Below are positions 46,944-58,557 of a DNA stretch of 64,000 nucleotides, piece after piece. The stretch covers positions 248,001-312,000 of the forward strand of contig QXEO01000413.1 of the NCBI GenBank assembly GCA_007115705.1. The letters run 5' to 3'. The position numbers were made by a program, and so were the translations under genes. Below the pieces are notes generated by a model, which worked only from the letters and a program-made list of their open reading frames with translations, made no database searches and was not told where the DNA came from. Source of the DNA: Dactylis glomerata. Taxonomy: Eukaryota; Streptophyta; Magnoliopsida; Poales; Poaceae. How positions within the stretch are numbered: position 1 is the stretch's first letter; the number at the start of each line of letters is the position of its first letter.

Positions 46944-47005
46944 CGCATGTTTACCGTCACTGTTAGTCATGCTCTAATACTATATAGGATGGATGCATGA
47001 TAAAT

Positions 47006-48598
47006 TCACATGGACATCATCCCCTCTGACTCTATCTTGCCCATCGCCCACCCTCTGATCTCATCCATGAGCTTGTTCTGGATCCACAGCGGCCCCTCGG
47101 CGAAGCCACAGTATAGCGCGTCCAGCCGCGCGACGTTGCCGAGCAGGAACTTGGCTAGAATCCGCTGCGCGTTGCCGCCCTGGTAGTGGACCAGGTTGAT
47201 CTCCCTCAGGCAAGGGACGGCGGCCGGCGGTACATCGGGGAAGACGGCGCGGCGTTCGTACCTGAGGTGGTGTGAGTCGATGAGCTCCTCCTCCTTGTAG
47301 AGATGGCCCCACATGCTCGGCTTGTCGCGAGGGGGCGCCTTGAAGAACAGCGTGAGCACCTCCAGGTTGGAGGCGTGCTCGAGGATCCTTGCCACCGCTG
47401 CAACGACGCCGGTGCCTTGGGTATCGTTGTCGTGCGGCAGGGAGCCGGTGAGTTCGAGGTGGCGTAGCGTCGAGAACGCCGGGAACCGCTTGGAGAGTGT
47501 GCGGTTGCCGATGCCGGAGCCCAGGCGTGCGGACGTCAGGTGCAGGTGCTCCGTTGATGCGAAGTGGTGGAGGAATTCGCGGAGGCAGGTGAGATCCACC
47601 TCCGACGTGAGCTCCTCGCCGCAGAGATCGATCTTACACGATGAGATGCTGCTTCGTGGGCCCTGGAGCATGCTCAGGAACGACGGGTGCGCGGGCACGG
47701 CGCCCCTGTACTCAAAGCAACGCAGCTCCGACGCGTCGATGGCGACGCTCACCAGCCGGTGGCAGCACTGTAGTGCCAGCCTGCGGAGGCGCATGTCGAG
47801 GACAGAGAGCGCACTCATCCCGGCGCAGTGCTGGAGCGTCAGGTCGACGAAACGTGGGCAGACGGAGATGAGCCGATGTATCAAGCTCCCCGAGTCGACG
47901 ACCCGGATCAGGAGCAGGGTCTCGAGGCACGGCAGGTTGGTGGCGCTGGCCGGCGGGCTGAGTTTGCACGGCCCGATGCACAGGCTGCGCAGCGTCGCGC
48001 AGGAAAAGACCCCTCGTGGAACGTTGTACAGTCCGCCCTTGCGCCGTGATGGCGCCTCGTCGTCCGAGCAGGCATGTTCGTCTTCTTTAAAGCCGAGCTG
48101 AGCGCCATTGGCGGCGCTTCGGAGGGAGTAGCCGCGGCCGCAGATCTCGCCGTCGCGGAGGGACGGGAGGCGCAAGTCGAGGTGGAGCTCTCGGCTAGCC
48201 TGCTGCATGGCATAGGAGATCCACTGGTCAACCATGGAGTCCTGGCCGTTCATCCCGTCGAAGTAGGTGCGGAAAGCCACGCGGAGGGCGTGCATCGGGG
48301 CGGCGGCGCCGCGGCGGCGGTGGCGGGCAAGGATCGCGGCGCTGACGCCGTTGGAGAAGGCCGGAGTCGCTATGACGGGGCCGTGATGTCGGCGGTCGCC
48401 GCCATAGAAGACGGGGAATTTCGGCTGCTCGAGGGAAACCGTGTGGACGCTGGCGAAGACGTCGCGCCAACGGGTGGAGAGCGCGGCCGCTCGCGCGGCC
48501 TCTTTGGCTGGGAGGAAGGAGAGGATGTGGCCGAGCACGCCGTCAGCGAGATTGCTCAGGCGGTCGTCGCGTCCACCACCGATCTCGACGTGACCCAT
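47006..48598 (-). CDS. F-box/LRR protein with FBD-like C-terminus
   Basis: Complete intronless gene, 530 residues. An F-box occupies about residues 11-55 (DRLSNLADGVLGHILSFLPA, then RAAALSTRWRDVFASV), which would bind SKP1 in an SCF ubiquitin ligase. Leucine-rich repeats follow (FSCATLRSLCIGPCKL, LPCLETLLLIRV, RFVDLTLQHC, LRRLALQCC, LRHLELTGSL, NLEVLTLFF). The end, VPCLREINLVHYQGGNAQRI to LDALYCGFAEG, resembles the FBD domain. Grass genomes hold hundreds of such fast-changing F-box/LRR/FBD genes; substrates are mostly unknown. The start is the first ATG, with GGGRDD just before the F-box. No stop or frameshift. No clear TATA box upstream. Confidence 0.88.
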   Translation of the reverse strand: MGHVEIGGGRDDRLSNLADGVLGHILSFLPAKEAARAAALSTRWRDVFASVHTVSLEQPKFPVFYGGDRRHHGPVIATPAFSNGVSAAILARHRRRGAAAPMHALRVAFRTYFDGMNGQDSMVDQWISYAMQQASRELHLDLRLPSLRDGEICGRGYSLRSAANGAQLGFKEDEHACSDDEAPSRRKGGLYNVPRGVFSCATLRSLCIGPCKLSPPASATNLPCLETLLLIRVVDSGSLIHRLISVCPRFVDLTLQHCAGMSALSVLDMRLRRLALQCCHRLVSVAIDASELRCFEYRGAVPAHPSFLSMLQGPRSSISSCKIDLCGEELTSEVDLTCLREFLHHFASTEHLHLTSARLGSGIGNRTLSKRFPAFSTLRHLELTGSLPHDNDTQGTGVVAAVARILEHASNLEVLTLFFKAPPRDKPSMWGHLYKEEELIDSHHLRYERRAVFPDVPPAAVPCLREINLVHYQGGNAQRILAKFLLGNVARLDALYCGFAEGPLWIQNKLMDEIRGWAMGKIESEGMMSM

Positions 48599-51500
48599 CG
48601 CGGCCGGCTGGAACCCTTGCTAATGAATTCCAATCCCAAATCAACAGGTGAAAGCGCTCGAGATGCCAGGAGAGTATTATGCGTGTATCATTACCGACAT
48701 TGCCTTCCCAAGTATATTTACGTTTCGGTCGTATCACGTACCCTCCTCTGAAACTAATCTTGGTTTTTTCCAGAATTTGTTACTCCGTACATTAATATAT
48801 GGGTCACGCTAGGGGTCAGTCGCCTGATTTAGAGGCAAAATCGGTCATGGGCCCCACTATGCGGGTTGCGTCGCCTGACATGTGAGGCATGCGGCTTTAC
48901 GTCCGGCCTCGCATGCGTACCAGTGGGTCATCCGCGCATGCATCAATCGCTCTAATTCCTAGCATGGGTGGAGCCCACTAGACTAGCTAGCTGTTGTGCT
49001 ACATCACGTCATCACGTGGTGTGAATGGTGAATGGTGCTGTGTATTTGTATAGTTTTTTACTTTTTTTTTCTATAATGTGACCAATTTTCACAGTAGCTA
49101 TTTTAGGTAATAATGCTTCAACAATAACCACAAATGATTACAATAAAAATCATATTTTTTACAAAAACAATGAAAAAGTGGTTAAGCAACAATACTTTTG
49201 CAGCATATTCGTTCTCAACAAAAATTACCAATTATTTCAATAAAAGCCACATGTGATTACAACAAAACATAATGTATTTTAAAAAAATGAAAAATAGTTA
49301 AGTAACAATATTTTTTTACAGTAGATTCATTCTCAACAAAAATCATCAATTACTACAATAATAAACAAAAATGATTACAACAAAAACATAATGTATTTTG
49401 CATCAATGAAAAATAGTGTTTATGCAACATATTTATTAATTACCACTTATTTCAATAAAAATGTGACTATGTTTTTGCATTAAATAAAAATATTGTTAAG
49501 CAACATATTTTTCTATAGATTTGGTTGCAACAAAAATCACAACCTATTTATACAAGAAAAACATATGATTACAACAAAAAAGTAAATCACTTGGTTTTTA
49601 GCAACAATTAATCCAATAAAATTATTGAATATTACAACAATAGTCAACAAAAATATTAGTTGTTTACAATAATAGTTAACAGCCAAATTTTAGCTAACTC
49701 CACGAATCTAGTATTGAGAATTTTCTCACCAAAATCTGTTGTAACATATTCCTAAAAAAGGTTTTTAGCACTAAGAAAATAAAATAAATTAGTATACTTG
49801 ATCGATATAATTGGTCTCATATATTTCTAAATAGAGCAGCTAGTAGTACTAGTAGTATGTCATCATGAGATGCAGGCATGGGTCACCTCACAAAAAGTCT
49901 ACAGCAAAAAGCAGCATGCAACATAAACTAGTATATTTGATCCACTTGCTTGAAAAATTATGAAGAGAGAGACGGTACCATAGGCACCCGCACCGACAGC
50001 CAAAGCTAGCATTCTAGCAAACACATGCTATGGTCCGTGCCTGAGCCAGCTAGAGCATGCAACTGCAACCAGCGTCAGCGCTCGCGTGAAGCACAGCATG
50101 CGTCGGCACGCCGAATCAGAAAGACCGGTACGGCCCACGGGGTCAGATCAAGCGGTGACATGGATGAATCCTGGCCAAGTGTTGTGGAGCCATAGTACGA
50201 CGCAAATACGACCGAACGGCACGCGGAATCAGTCGTCTGATCGTAAGCGTTTTCCTTAATATATGCAATAGAACACCTCCAGATGACAAACACGTTATTC
50301 GAAATTCAATAGTATTATTAACGACTAGGGTATTCATCTCCCTCACGCGGTGGTGGCTACCTCCATGGCGGCGGCGACGGCGCGTGATTCGACGGTGGTA
50401 TTTCAGTGGCGAATGGCGCAGAGGCCCAGCGCCAGGCACGACATGGTAACATCGACGGAGGCGCCCCTACTGTCGCGGCTGCGAGCTCCAAGCCGCTTTT
50501 GCCCATCTGGACCTGGGCGGGCCCATGGGGCGGGCCTATGACAGCGGGCGGGTGAGGTGGTGGCTGGCGGCGTCGATTGGTGGGCACTGCGGTGGTGTTG
50601 GCAGTCGGCCAGGCAGCAATAGGCTGGATCCCCCGGCCAGCTCCGTTCGGTGGTCATGGTGGGCGGTGGTCGGCGCTCTCACCTGCTCCGTTGTCATGGT
50701 GGCTCGTCTCTCGGCGGCGGTATGGCCATGTTCTACTTCCATTCCACTCGATTCTGGCGAACATCGAAGGATGACGTAAGGTCAGGGAGAAATCCTTGAT
50801 TTTTACTAGCGATGGCGATGCCTACGGGTGTTGTCTTCCTCCTTGGAGGCATCACCATGGCCCTGTTTGTGCCTACCCACCTCAAGCACTAGGGGCATCA
50901 CTTGGAATAGCCTTTGTTTCTATTTTTCGTGTTTCTCCGCCGCCTCCTTGCAAGAACGCTTCGGGAGGGGGGAGGGTTCTTTATATAGGCATTTCTAGGT
51001 CAAGCTGATCAATCAGAGATGAATACTGACGGCATTGGATTTCTGAGGAACAAACAAGCATGGGTGGCGCGGCCAAGCCTAGGCCCACACCACCTATGCT
51101 TAAATGGTCCTCCTGGCCTCTCTCGTTGACTTCTTGATCTCTAGATGCTTCTCGTGATAAAATATTAACTCCCAAAAAAATCTTAGGTCAATTTAAGTTT
51201 CAAAAAGTCCCTAGAATGTCAAAATACGTAAAACAGGGTTTTCCAGTTTTGCAGAGGTATAACCAAAATAAGGAAGATTGATGGAAAACCCCCATAAATC
51301 AATGCAAAACATAATTATAATATCTAGTAACACCTTAATATTTTGGAATATGCATCAATGAATTACAAAGTTTATGCATGAATTTTGCATGCATCACCAG
51401 CTACAAAGGTTGTTATAGGTAAAACCCTAGAAATGGAAAGGAAAAGAAAATGGGATTATAGGAATTGATCCAGAGGATGAACACGTGTGCTTAGTACCCG

Positions 51501-52259
51501 TAGAGCATGATCATCATTTTTCCTATTGTTGGGAAGGAATCTTTGGCACATTCACATGGTAATCATCTATGCACACTCACTTAAGAGGTCTCACATAATG
51601 ATTTAAACGTGATCAACACCTTAGGAACAACTCAACTAGGAAACCAAAATCCAATATAAGGATCAATCATAAATTAAATAAGGAACATGATTAAACACCA
51701 TCTTACTTCTCCACCTAATCTGGATAATTAGGAAGAGATGGACACTTAAATTCATTATACATGAACACCTATGAAATTGAATAATCTACAGTAAGAAAAA
51801 GCTATATCATAACGTAATCATTCTATCTAGGCTATATCATAGTTACTTAAGCCTTTACCAATAAAGTAAAACAAGCATAAAAAACATCTAAAGAATTCAA
51901 GTACGTAATTATCATAATCATAAATACAAGTAACTATAAGCAACTAGAATCAAGCTATTGAAACTAAGTGTCATTAGCAATAATTAATTGAAACCAAACT
52001 AACAAATTACTATAACAATGACAAAATTGAATCTAATATACAGTTTACCCTTAACACTGCAGATGAGCACGCATACATGATTCAGTTCATCACCCAAACG
52101 AACTAAATCAACAAGTAACATCCTAACACAAACTATGAACCACTTAAACATGCAGAGCTAGGAAGAACAATAGTAGTATAGTTGCAGTAAGAACCCTAGA
52201 ACTAAGAGGAGGAAATTGAGCATAGGGAGCTTAAAAGAGAGAAGAAATGGATTAGAGCA
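48599..52259. other. Intergenic DNA, no supported gene
   Basis: It holds a degenerate tandem-like AT-rich array (49120-49610) and a GC-rich stretch at 50340-51000 with open frames on both strands but no recognisable domain, including TTATATAGG at 50980-50988, which could be a TATA box. 51170-52259 is AT-rich, ends with transcript-leader-like DNA on the minus strand (52195-52250), and abuts the gypsy LTR at 52260. Confidence 0.4.
49120..49610. repeat. Diverged AT-rich tandem repeats of about 125 bp
   Basis: The phrases GATTACAACAAAA, ATAATGTATTTT, AATGAAAAATAGT, TTAAG(C/T)AACA and CAACAAAAAT recur in the same order four to five times with substitutions and length changes. No coding capacity. 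Confidence 0.6.
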
Positions 52260-52618
52260 TGTGACAAGGGTATAGCTACTAAGGCCCATTATCTTAGTAA
52301 CCCTGTGCCCGTTCGGGTAATAGCTCAATGAGAATTAGGCCCAAACGTAGATATAGTCGAAATGCGAGATGATATCGTATACGGACATTGTAATTTGTAT
52401 TGAACCCGGCTGGAACCTCGAGACCTGGCCACCTATATATAGGGCCCAGGAGAGGCCGGCCAGGGTCAGATTGAGATTGAGTGAATTATCTACTAGCTTA
52501 TTCTCAGCACGCATCAGGTTTCGCCTTGTTTTTCCGAACCTTTACCTTCGAGTTCATCCGACGCCCTCTTCCCCCGATCCTAAGTCCTTCAGGACATTTG
52601 CCAAGTTAACCCTCGTCA
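52260..52618 (+). repeat. 5' LTR of the gypsy-type element
   Basis: The LTR runs from TGTGACAAGGG to CCCTCGTCA and holds a TATA box CTATATATAGGG near 52432. TGGCGCTGTCCGTGGGGA follows two bases later (52621-52638), a typical gypsy primer site. No second copy lies in the window, so the boundaries rest on TG/CA ends and the primer site. Confidence 0.65.
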
Positions 52619-52655
52619 ATTGGCGCTGTCCGTGGGGACCTTGGGCGTTGGAACC

Positions 52656-53387
52656 ATGAATTCGACGACTTTTTCGCTTTCATCCAACAGCAACCCGAAA
52701 GTCGACGGAAACCAGATTACCTTTAGAACCGTAGATTTTCAACCTCATCCACCAACCCTTACTCCGGTCTTTGCAAGCTTGGATCAGGATATGGATCTGA
52801 CAATCACAAGCCTCAACTTTTGCGTGGGTTCCCTGGGATCAATTCGCCTCTCAAATCCAACAAAATCGGATCCATCGGCAGAGAAAACTGCGTTCACGGC
52901 AAGATCAGAATCGTCAGCTGGCTCTTTGAGCGAGGTAAACTCGCCGGTTAGCTTCAAGCCGATGGAAAACATAGAAGACACCATTGAAGAACTCGACGAA
53001 ATTATGGAAAACCTCAACTTGGGGGAGCTAGCAGGAGATTTCATGATCAGTTGCAACAGCACCTCAGACAAGTCCACAGATACGTGGAAAACAGGATTGG
53101 AACTTCATAAGGATGACCAAACAATATTCTCAAGTTCCAGCAACAAAATCAATCATCAGTATCAAGTGTTTGCCATCATAGGAGACAACTCAGAAGAATT
53201 CGTCGACAACAATAACCCAGTACTCAACCCATCAAATGTAACCAAAGGAGCAAACCATCTGGCGGAAGGAGATACCGCAGATTTCTTAGCAACCCGAGCT
53301 AAAGTGCGACTAACAGCAGACGAGTGGAAGACAATTAAAGCAGCAGTCGACAATGGCGCAGCCATCCCAATATATGCAAGTAAATAG
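52656..53387 (+). CDS. First gag-region ORF of the gypsy-type element
   Basis: An intact frame of 243 residues begins MNSTTFSLSSNSNPKVDG 38 bases into the internal region. It is acidic and Ser-rich and ends DEWKTIKAAVDNGAAIPIYASK. I know no function. It precedes the nucleocapsid-like gag piece, so it may be an N-terminal gag part that was once continuous with it, or an extra ORF. Confidence 0.5.
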   Translation: MNSTTFSLSSNSNPKVDGNQITFRTVDFQPHPPTLTPVFASLDQDMDLTITSLNFCVGSLGSIRLSNPTKSDPSAEKTAFTARSESSAGSLSEVNSPVSFKPMENIEDTIEELDEIMENLNLGELAGDFMISCNSTSDKSTDTWKTGLELHKDDQTIFSSSSNKINHQYQVFAIIGDNSEEFVDNNNPVLNPSNVTKGANHLAEGDTADFLATRAKVRLTADEWKTIKAAVDNGAAIPIYASK

Positions 53388-53639
53388 GTACTCTTAGGAT
53401 ACCATTACGCTTTACATCGGCAATCAAAGCAACTGGAGAAAGAAATAAGCGAAATAAGGAGAAGGCGAGAGTGAGTGAGCGCAGCAAGCACAGCTATTCA
53501 TGAGGCACGTAGCAACACGTCGCACACAAACAACGAAAGGTACAATAGGCATGGTTCATGAGTCGATAATCTCGAGCACTCAGATAGAAGAAACCTTTCA
53601 AGAAACCTCGACTCATCTTTCTTATCAGTCCATGAGCGA

Positions 53640-55730
53640 GGCAATATCATGCCAAAGACACCCGGAGCAGCACTTGTAGCAGCACAAGCATATCTATACA
53701 CCACGAAGCCAACACCAGGAGACCCAAGAGAGCACATGCATCGTGCAACATTGCAGGGGTTAAGATTAGTGGGGAACAAATTGATAGCCAAAGAAGAAGA
53801 GATGCGTCGCAATGAAGGTACACATAAACCCAGATCACCACGCCATCACAACAGTCCTCGACACAGAAGCAGGAGTCGAAGGTCCAGGTCACCTTCACCA
53901 AAACACTACAACAGCCCGAGGTACGAAGGAACCCGAAGGTCCAAGTCTCCCAAACAAACGTACAACTACAAAAATGATGAGAAAGAAATGGGAGCATCAT
54001 GCTTTACTCGCAGAGTTTGTAGAACCCCGTACCTAAAGGATTTAAACTACCCCATGACCAGCAGAAGTATGATGGGTCACAGGAGCCGCAATCATGGCTC
54101 TCAGATTACCTACAACCAGTACAAATACTAGGAGGCTCGAAAGAGACAGCAATGCAAAGCTTGCAGCTACACCTCATTGGCGCGACACGGTCATGGTTAG
54201 GCAAGCTGGGATAAAATCAAAAGACAATTTACAAGAAACTTCAATTCGACTTACCAATGACCAGCATCAACGGAAGAAGTCAAAGCCTGCATGCAGAAGC
54301 ACAACGAGTCACTGCAATCGTACATACAAAGATGAAGCATCATTAAAAATTCCACAGTCGATGTTTCTGACGAAAGAGCAATTGACGCTTTCACAGTTGG
54401 ATTAAGATGAGTAGATCTAGTCAAAGAGATGGGACCACTCAAGCCAAAAACAGTAGAAAAATTAATGCACATAGCAAATAGATTCACAGATGGCGAAGAC
54501 GCCTATCAGAATAAAAGGACGAGGTCACCCGAAGACAACAGAGGGAACAAATATAGCAATCAGAGGCAAAGGTCCTGCAACTATGATAATTACGACTCCC
54601 ATAGTCAAGTAGCCGCAGGATACAATGAGAGCAACTACCAAGGAGATGATCGCAGGAACACATGATATCGCAACAACAGCAGAGAAGACTCGAGCAGCAA
54701 TAGGCAATTTCAGCCAAGAGGTTCAAGGGAACACAACCAGTTACCAGATGACATGCTCAATGGGCCATGCCATATGCACTATGCATACATCGACGACAAA
54801 AGAGTATCACGGCATGCAATGAAGGATTGCAGAATATTCCTGAAACTTCAAGAAGCAGTAGGACCTAAGCAAGCCGAGGCTAGGAGGCAAGGATACGACG
54901 GAAAACGCAAGCAATGTACCTCCAGCAAATCAGCAAATGACAAACGGAGCAGCACAAGGCCATAATCAGCCAAATCAGGGAAACAAAAACGATGGAGGGT
55001 ACATCCCATCCAAAGGACATATCACCGCAATGATACAACCAGTACCAAAGTCAAATAAATAGGAGAAAAGCATCTCTCGGCAAGTCAATTTAGCAATAAC
55101 ATCACCTCCAGTGACCACAGAGTACGTGCACTATTCCGAACAGCCGATAGAGTACAATAAAGAAGATCACCCAATAACAGTACCTTGGCCAGGTAACGCG
55201 CCTCTGGTACTCAAAGCTCAAATAGGAGGATACAACGTAGAAAGAGTATTTATGGATGCAGGAAGCAAGATAAACCTGATCTACTAAAAAATGCTCCGAG
55301 CAATGCGTATATCGCTAGAATTCCTCAAGCCAACAGATTGTTCTTTTCATGGAATCATACCTGGCAGTGCAAATTACCCGCTGGGTCGGATAGCACTCAA
55401 CGTTTGCTTCGGTAATCGCTAGAACTATAGAACGGAAAAGCTGGACTTTGAAGTCATGGATTGGCCCTCTCAGTATCACGCGATCCTCGGGCGACCCGCG
55501 TTTTCGTGTTTTATGGCAGTACACCACTACACCTACCTGGTACTCAAAATGCCAGGACCGAATGGAATCATCACAGTCAAAGGAAGTTTCGAGCTCTTAG
55601 ATATATGCGACAAAGAGTTCCATAAAATGGTGCAAACATTTGGCATGATAACCGAATATGGACAACTCAACGAAAAAATAGAAAAGGCGACTACAATGAC
55701 TACAAGGCAACCCGAGAAAAACAACGCATA
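53640..55730 (+). pseudogene. Decayed gag-protease of the gypsy-type element
   Basis: Pieces in several frames follow gypsy gag order: MPKTPGAALVAAQAYLYTTK and DPREHMHRATLQGLRL (53650), an Arg/Ser-rich region, CFTRR (about 54000), MGPLKPKTVEKLMHIANRF and EDAYQNKRTRSPEDN (54430-54540), and GPCHMHYAYIDDKRVS (54758). The protease piece has FMDAGSKINLIY (about 55250, stop directly after) and later YHAILGRPAFSCFMAV (55480). At least five frameshifts or stops are needed to read through it. The element has lost coding ability. Confidence 0.75.
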
Positions 55731-55734
55731 GCCA

Positions 55735-56190
55735 GAAGCGAAGAAACTTCGAGTCCAAGCTAAGGACCCAAACAAATCTATAACAAACGAGTCGGGGACT
55801 CCTACCACCTAGGCGACGATTTCTTAAGAGCAAGTAGAAAGTATAGTTAGTAGAATAAGGCTATCTAGCCACAAGTTATAAGGGCAAGACCCTCTAGACC
55901 TAGAACACAGGCCACCGGTCGGGTCTCTTGGGCCACCCCATGTATCGTTCTATTTAGTATAATATATAAAAGACAAGTTCCTCATTCTTTGAGTTTACAA
56001 GTCTACTATATCATTGCACCTATACGGAGAAGTATGCAAAAAATACTAAAAACTGCGATAAACGCATAAAGTATGACAACATAGCATCTTGAGTCAAATA
56101 TTCTGATAATAGCATCAGAATAACCAAAAATATCACGCACACGAAACGAAACAAGTAAATTACAATGAGCAAATCCCTTTTACAAAACCA
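55735..56190. other. Spacer between sense and antisense genes of the gypsy-type element
   Basis: Convergent 3' ends meet here: the protease remnant ends near 55730 and the antisense ORF ends at 56193. The stretch is AT-rich, with no recognisable motif. Confidence 0.4.
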
Positions 56191-56192
56191 TC

Positions 56193-57144
56193 AGATCTGA
56201 TGAGTCAACCATGAGTGGATTTAAATAGTGGTACTCACAGAAGAAGTCAGCATTGGCTTCAAGCAGCTTAGTAATCATCCTTCTTGTAGGTTCAAGTGTA
56301 GCATCCATATGGACCCGAAGCACCGAAGATCTGGATCTTTGTGTAGGAGGCAAACCCCGAGAAATAGTATTGAAGTTCAGCTTTGAATGCCACTTTCGCA
56401 CCCAGCCAAGAGCGAAATTGGCACCAGCAACCAGATTAAGTTGTATAAGTCGATGGATACACCGACTCGTCTTGAAAACTTCGAGTAGCTGGCCAAAATT
56501 CTCACGGAGAGGATTTCTGGGCAGCATGACTGAAAACATAGTTGTCAATGATTTTTGACAACCATCAACAGCTTCTCCAACATGATGAATCTGATCCTGC
56601 AGCAGAACAATAGAGATACGGCGATGAGCATCAACCTAGAAAGTGTTGGTATCCGAAGAAACCCTCTCAAGAGCTGCAGTTCGCTCGTTTACTCGACAAT
56701 CTTTGGCAAGAGGATCCAAACAAATACCTGGGAAGCAAGATTCAAGATAAATCAAACCAAGAGTAACAACAAAGTTACTCGGAGGCTCCGGGCAGCTTAC
56801 ATTCCTTTTGCTCGCACGCTGTCTCAATAATTTCGGTCATATAAATATCATATTCTTTGAGTTGAACAATTTTAGCCATCAAGATAGACATCTGCTCCTC
56901 TAGAAAAGACACCTTCTTCAGTAAACTAGATGATCTTTCAGTTTGTTCCATGGCAGTCCTAGTCTGATGTTTCAAGGATGACAACCGACCTTAAAGATCC
57001 ACAATCCTCGACAAATGTTCAACGCAATGGTCAGGCGAAACATGTCCAGAAGAGACCTCAGGAATTCATGAACCTGTTATAGTCATTGGCAATGGACCAC
57101 TCCCAACCTCAAGCATTTCGATCTTACACTCAAGCTGGACAAGG
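56193..57144 (-). pseudogene. Second antisense ORF of the gypsy-type element, decayed
   Basis: Minus-strand pieces read LSRIVDL (then a stop), LSSLKHQTRTAMEQTERSSS, FLEEQMSILMAKIVQLKEYD (a coiled coil, about 56995-56800), and a C-terminal exon from about 56634: VLLQDQIHHVGEAVDGCQKS, NLVAGANFALGWVRKW, SKLNFNTISRGLPP, and FFCEYHYLNPLMVDSSDLM before the stop at 56193. Same family style as the ORF ending at 57301, giving two antisense genes head to tail. Internal stops show decay. Confidence 0.55.
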
Positions 57145-57300
57145 AAGCAAAAGATAACTTCAAATACAGAATAAATAGAAGTCATAAATCATGGTACAAA
57201 GTATTTACAAGAAGTAACTCTGGACAAGACAACCGAGCACAGTGTTTTGATTACAGCAAACAGACAACATAGAGAATCATCTAAGAGGGCAAGTAGAAAT

Positions 57301-58557
57301 CTACGCCACCTTAGTAGGAGAGGGATCCGTAGGAGCAGGAGCAATCGATGAAGGTGCAGAAGCCGAAGGCGCTGGCGCAGGGAGAATCAAGGAAATGAGC
57401 TTGGGCACGTACTTCTTCGCCTCCACAAAGAACTCCTTCATTTCTTCTGGGCATCGCGCATAAGTGGAGCTCACCTTGTCCCAGTCCACACTTTCACTAT
57501 GTGACTGAGTCAGGGTAATCGTCCCCTCAACACCTCTCTTCACAGAAAAAAGCTTCAGCTGAAGTACTGGATCCTCCAAGGTGTCGAAGGCGTCGACCAG
57601 ATTCCTAAGATTGCCGACATGCATCTCATTATTCTTCTTCGGAAACAACCTGACGAATAGGCGAGGAAGCACGTGGCGAGTTTGCTGGAGGACATTTCTA
57701 ACATTCCTACAGTTTGACTCCAGGACATCAACAGTATCCAGCAAGAGATCTTTCTTGCTGTCGAGACAAAGTTTAATGATTTCTCCAAGTTGTTCTGGTG
57801 CATCACAGAAAATGCAAATAAGCTAAATGAGGCATGTCGACAGATCAAAATAAGGCAGTAGAATATAAAAGCAAGAAGAAGAACTTACTGCCAACAGATG
57901 CGATAATTTCATCGAGTCGTTTTACAACACCACCTTCACGCTTGGCTTGCTTCTGGGAAACCTCAGCTAAAGTTTTCTCAGCCTTAATAGCTATGGCCTC
58001 TGCTGCCTTAGCGGCTTTGTCAGCAGAAGCTTTGGCAGCATCAGCCTCCTTAAGAGCCTTGGAAGTGGTCTTAAGTTTGGCTTCCAAATAAGCCACGCAT
58101 GCAAGGGCATTGGCTAGAGCGACTGCAGATAAGGTGATGACATAGAGGTTTAAAACAGAAGTAGCAATACAGGAGTACACTATGAGAACAATGGAAGCAA
58201 AGGAAGGTACCTTTGGATTCATCAATAGTTTTTTGAATCTCAATACATTCAGTGCCAAGAGACAAAAGTTTCTGCATCAAAGGCTGCAAAACAAAATCGT
58301 ATAAGCAAGGCTGCTACGCTAGGTCATAAAATCGGAATGCAAGTTATACTTACATTGCTAGAGGAAGAAGGAGGCTGGTGCGCTTCAAGAGATAGAGACG
58401 TCGTCTTCTTGCAAAGTTTAGTAGCTGACGAATTGATAATCTTCTCCAGGGTGTCCTCCGGTGGAATTTCCACCATAGTCTCTTCCTGCAAGTTCTTTTC
58501 CACAACGGCAGAGGTTGGGGAAGGAAGAACCAAAGTGGTTGTCTCCTTTGACTTATC
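57301..58557 (-). pseudogene. Antisense multi-exon ORF of the gypsy-type element, 5' cut by copia
   Basis: Four exons can be joined on the minus strand: from 58557 to a GTAAGT donor near 58354, 58285-58212, 58126-57892, and 57806-57301, ending SPTKVA and stop. The frame is continuous: coiled-coil AKASADKAAKAAEAIAIKAE, then CLDSKKDLLLDTVDVLES, LFVRLFPKKNNEM and CPEEMKEFFVEAKKYVPKL. This matches recalled grass proteins annotated as gypsy-type transposon antisense ORFs, function unknown. The apparent start MLRNPSDK lies across the copia junction: its first codons are copia LTR, so the true N-terminal exons were separated by the insertion. Exon boundaries are approximate. Confidence 0.6.

Larger units (their letters stand above)
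45848..46974. mobile_element. Possible short-TIR element enclosing the 46100-46666 ORF
   Basis: GAGCACCC at the left and TGCTC at the right form very short inverted ends, each bordered by TAA (45845-45847 and 46975-46977), as with PIF/Harbinger-type insertions. The inner arms match poorly, so this may be coincidence. Confidence 0.25.
52260..58557 (+). mobile_element. Ty3/gypsy-type element, 5' part, truncated in window by a nested copia insertion
   Basis: It starts with a 359-bp LTR, continues with a primer site, gag frames and a decayed protease (to about 55.7 kb), and then antisense ORFs on the minus strand (58557-56193). No reverse transcriptase or integrase is seen. The sequence stops abruptly at 58557, where a copia LTR starts; the 3' LTR should lie beyond the window. 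Multiple frameshifts show it is older than the 9559-13420 element. Confidence 0.7.

Noticed and set aside
47313..48101. Long plus-strand open frame opposite the F-box gene
   Set aside because: GC-rich shadow of the minus-strand F-box coding sequence; no domain and composition as expected for a reverse frame.
50340..50790. Overlapping open frames on both strands near 50.5 kb
   Set aside because: No recognisable domain or splice structure; likely base-composition effects in an unidentified repeat.
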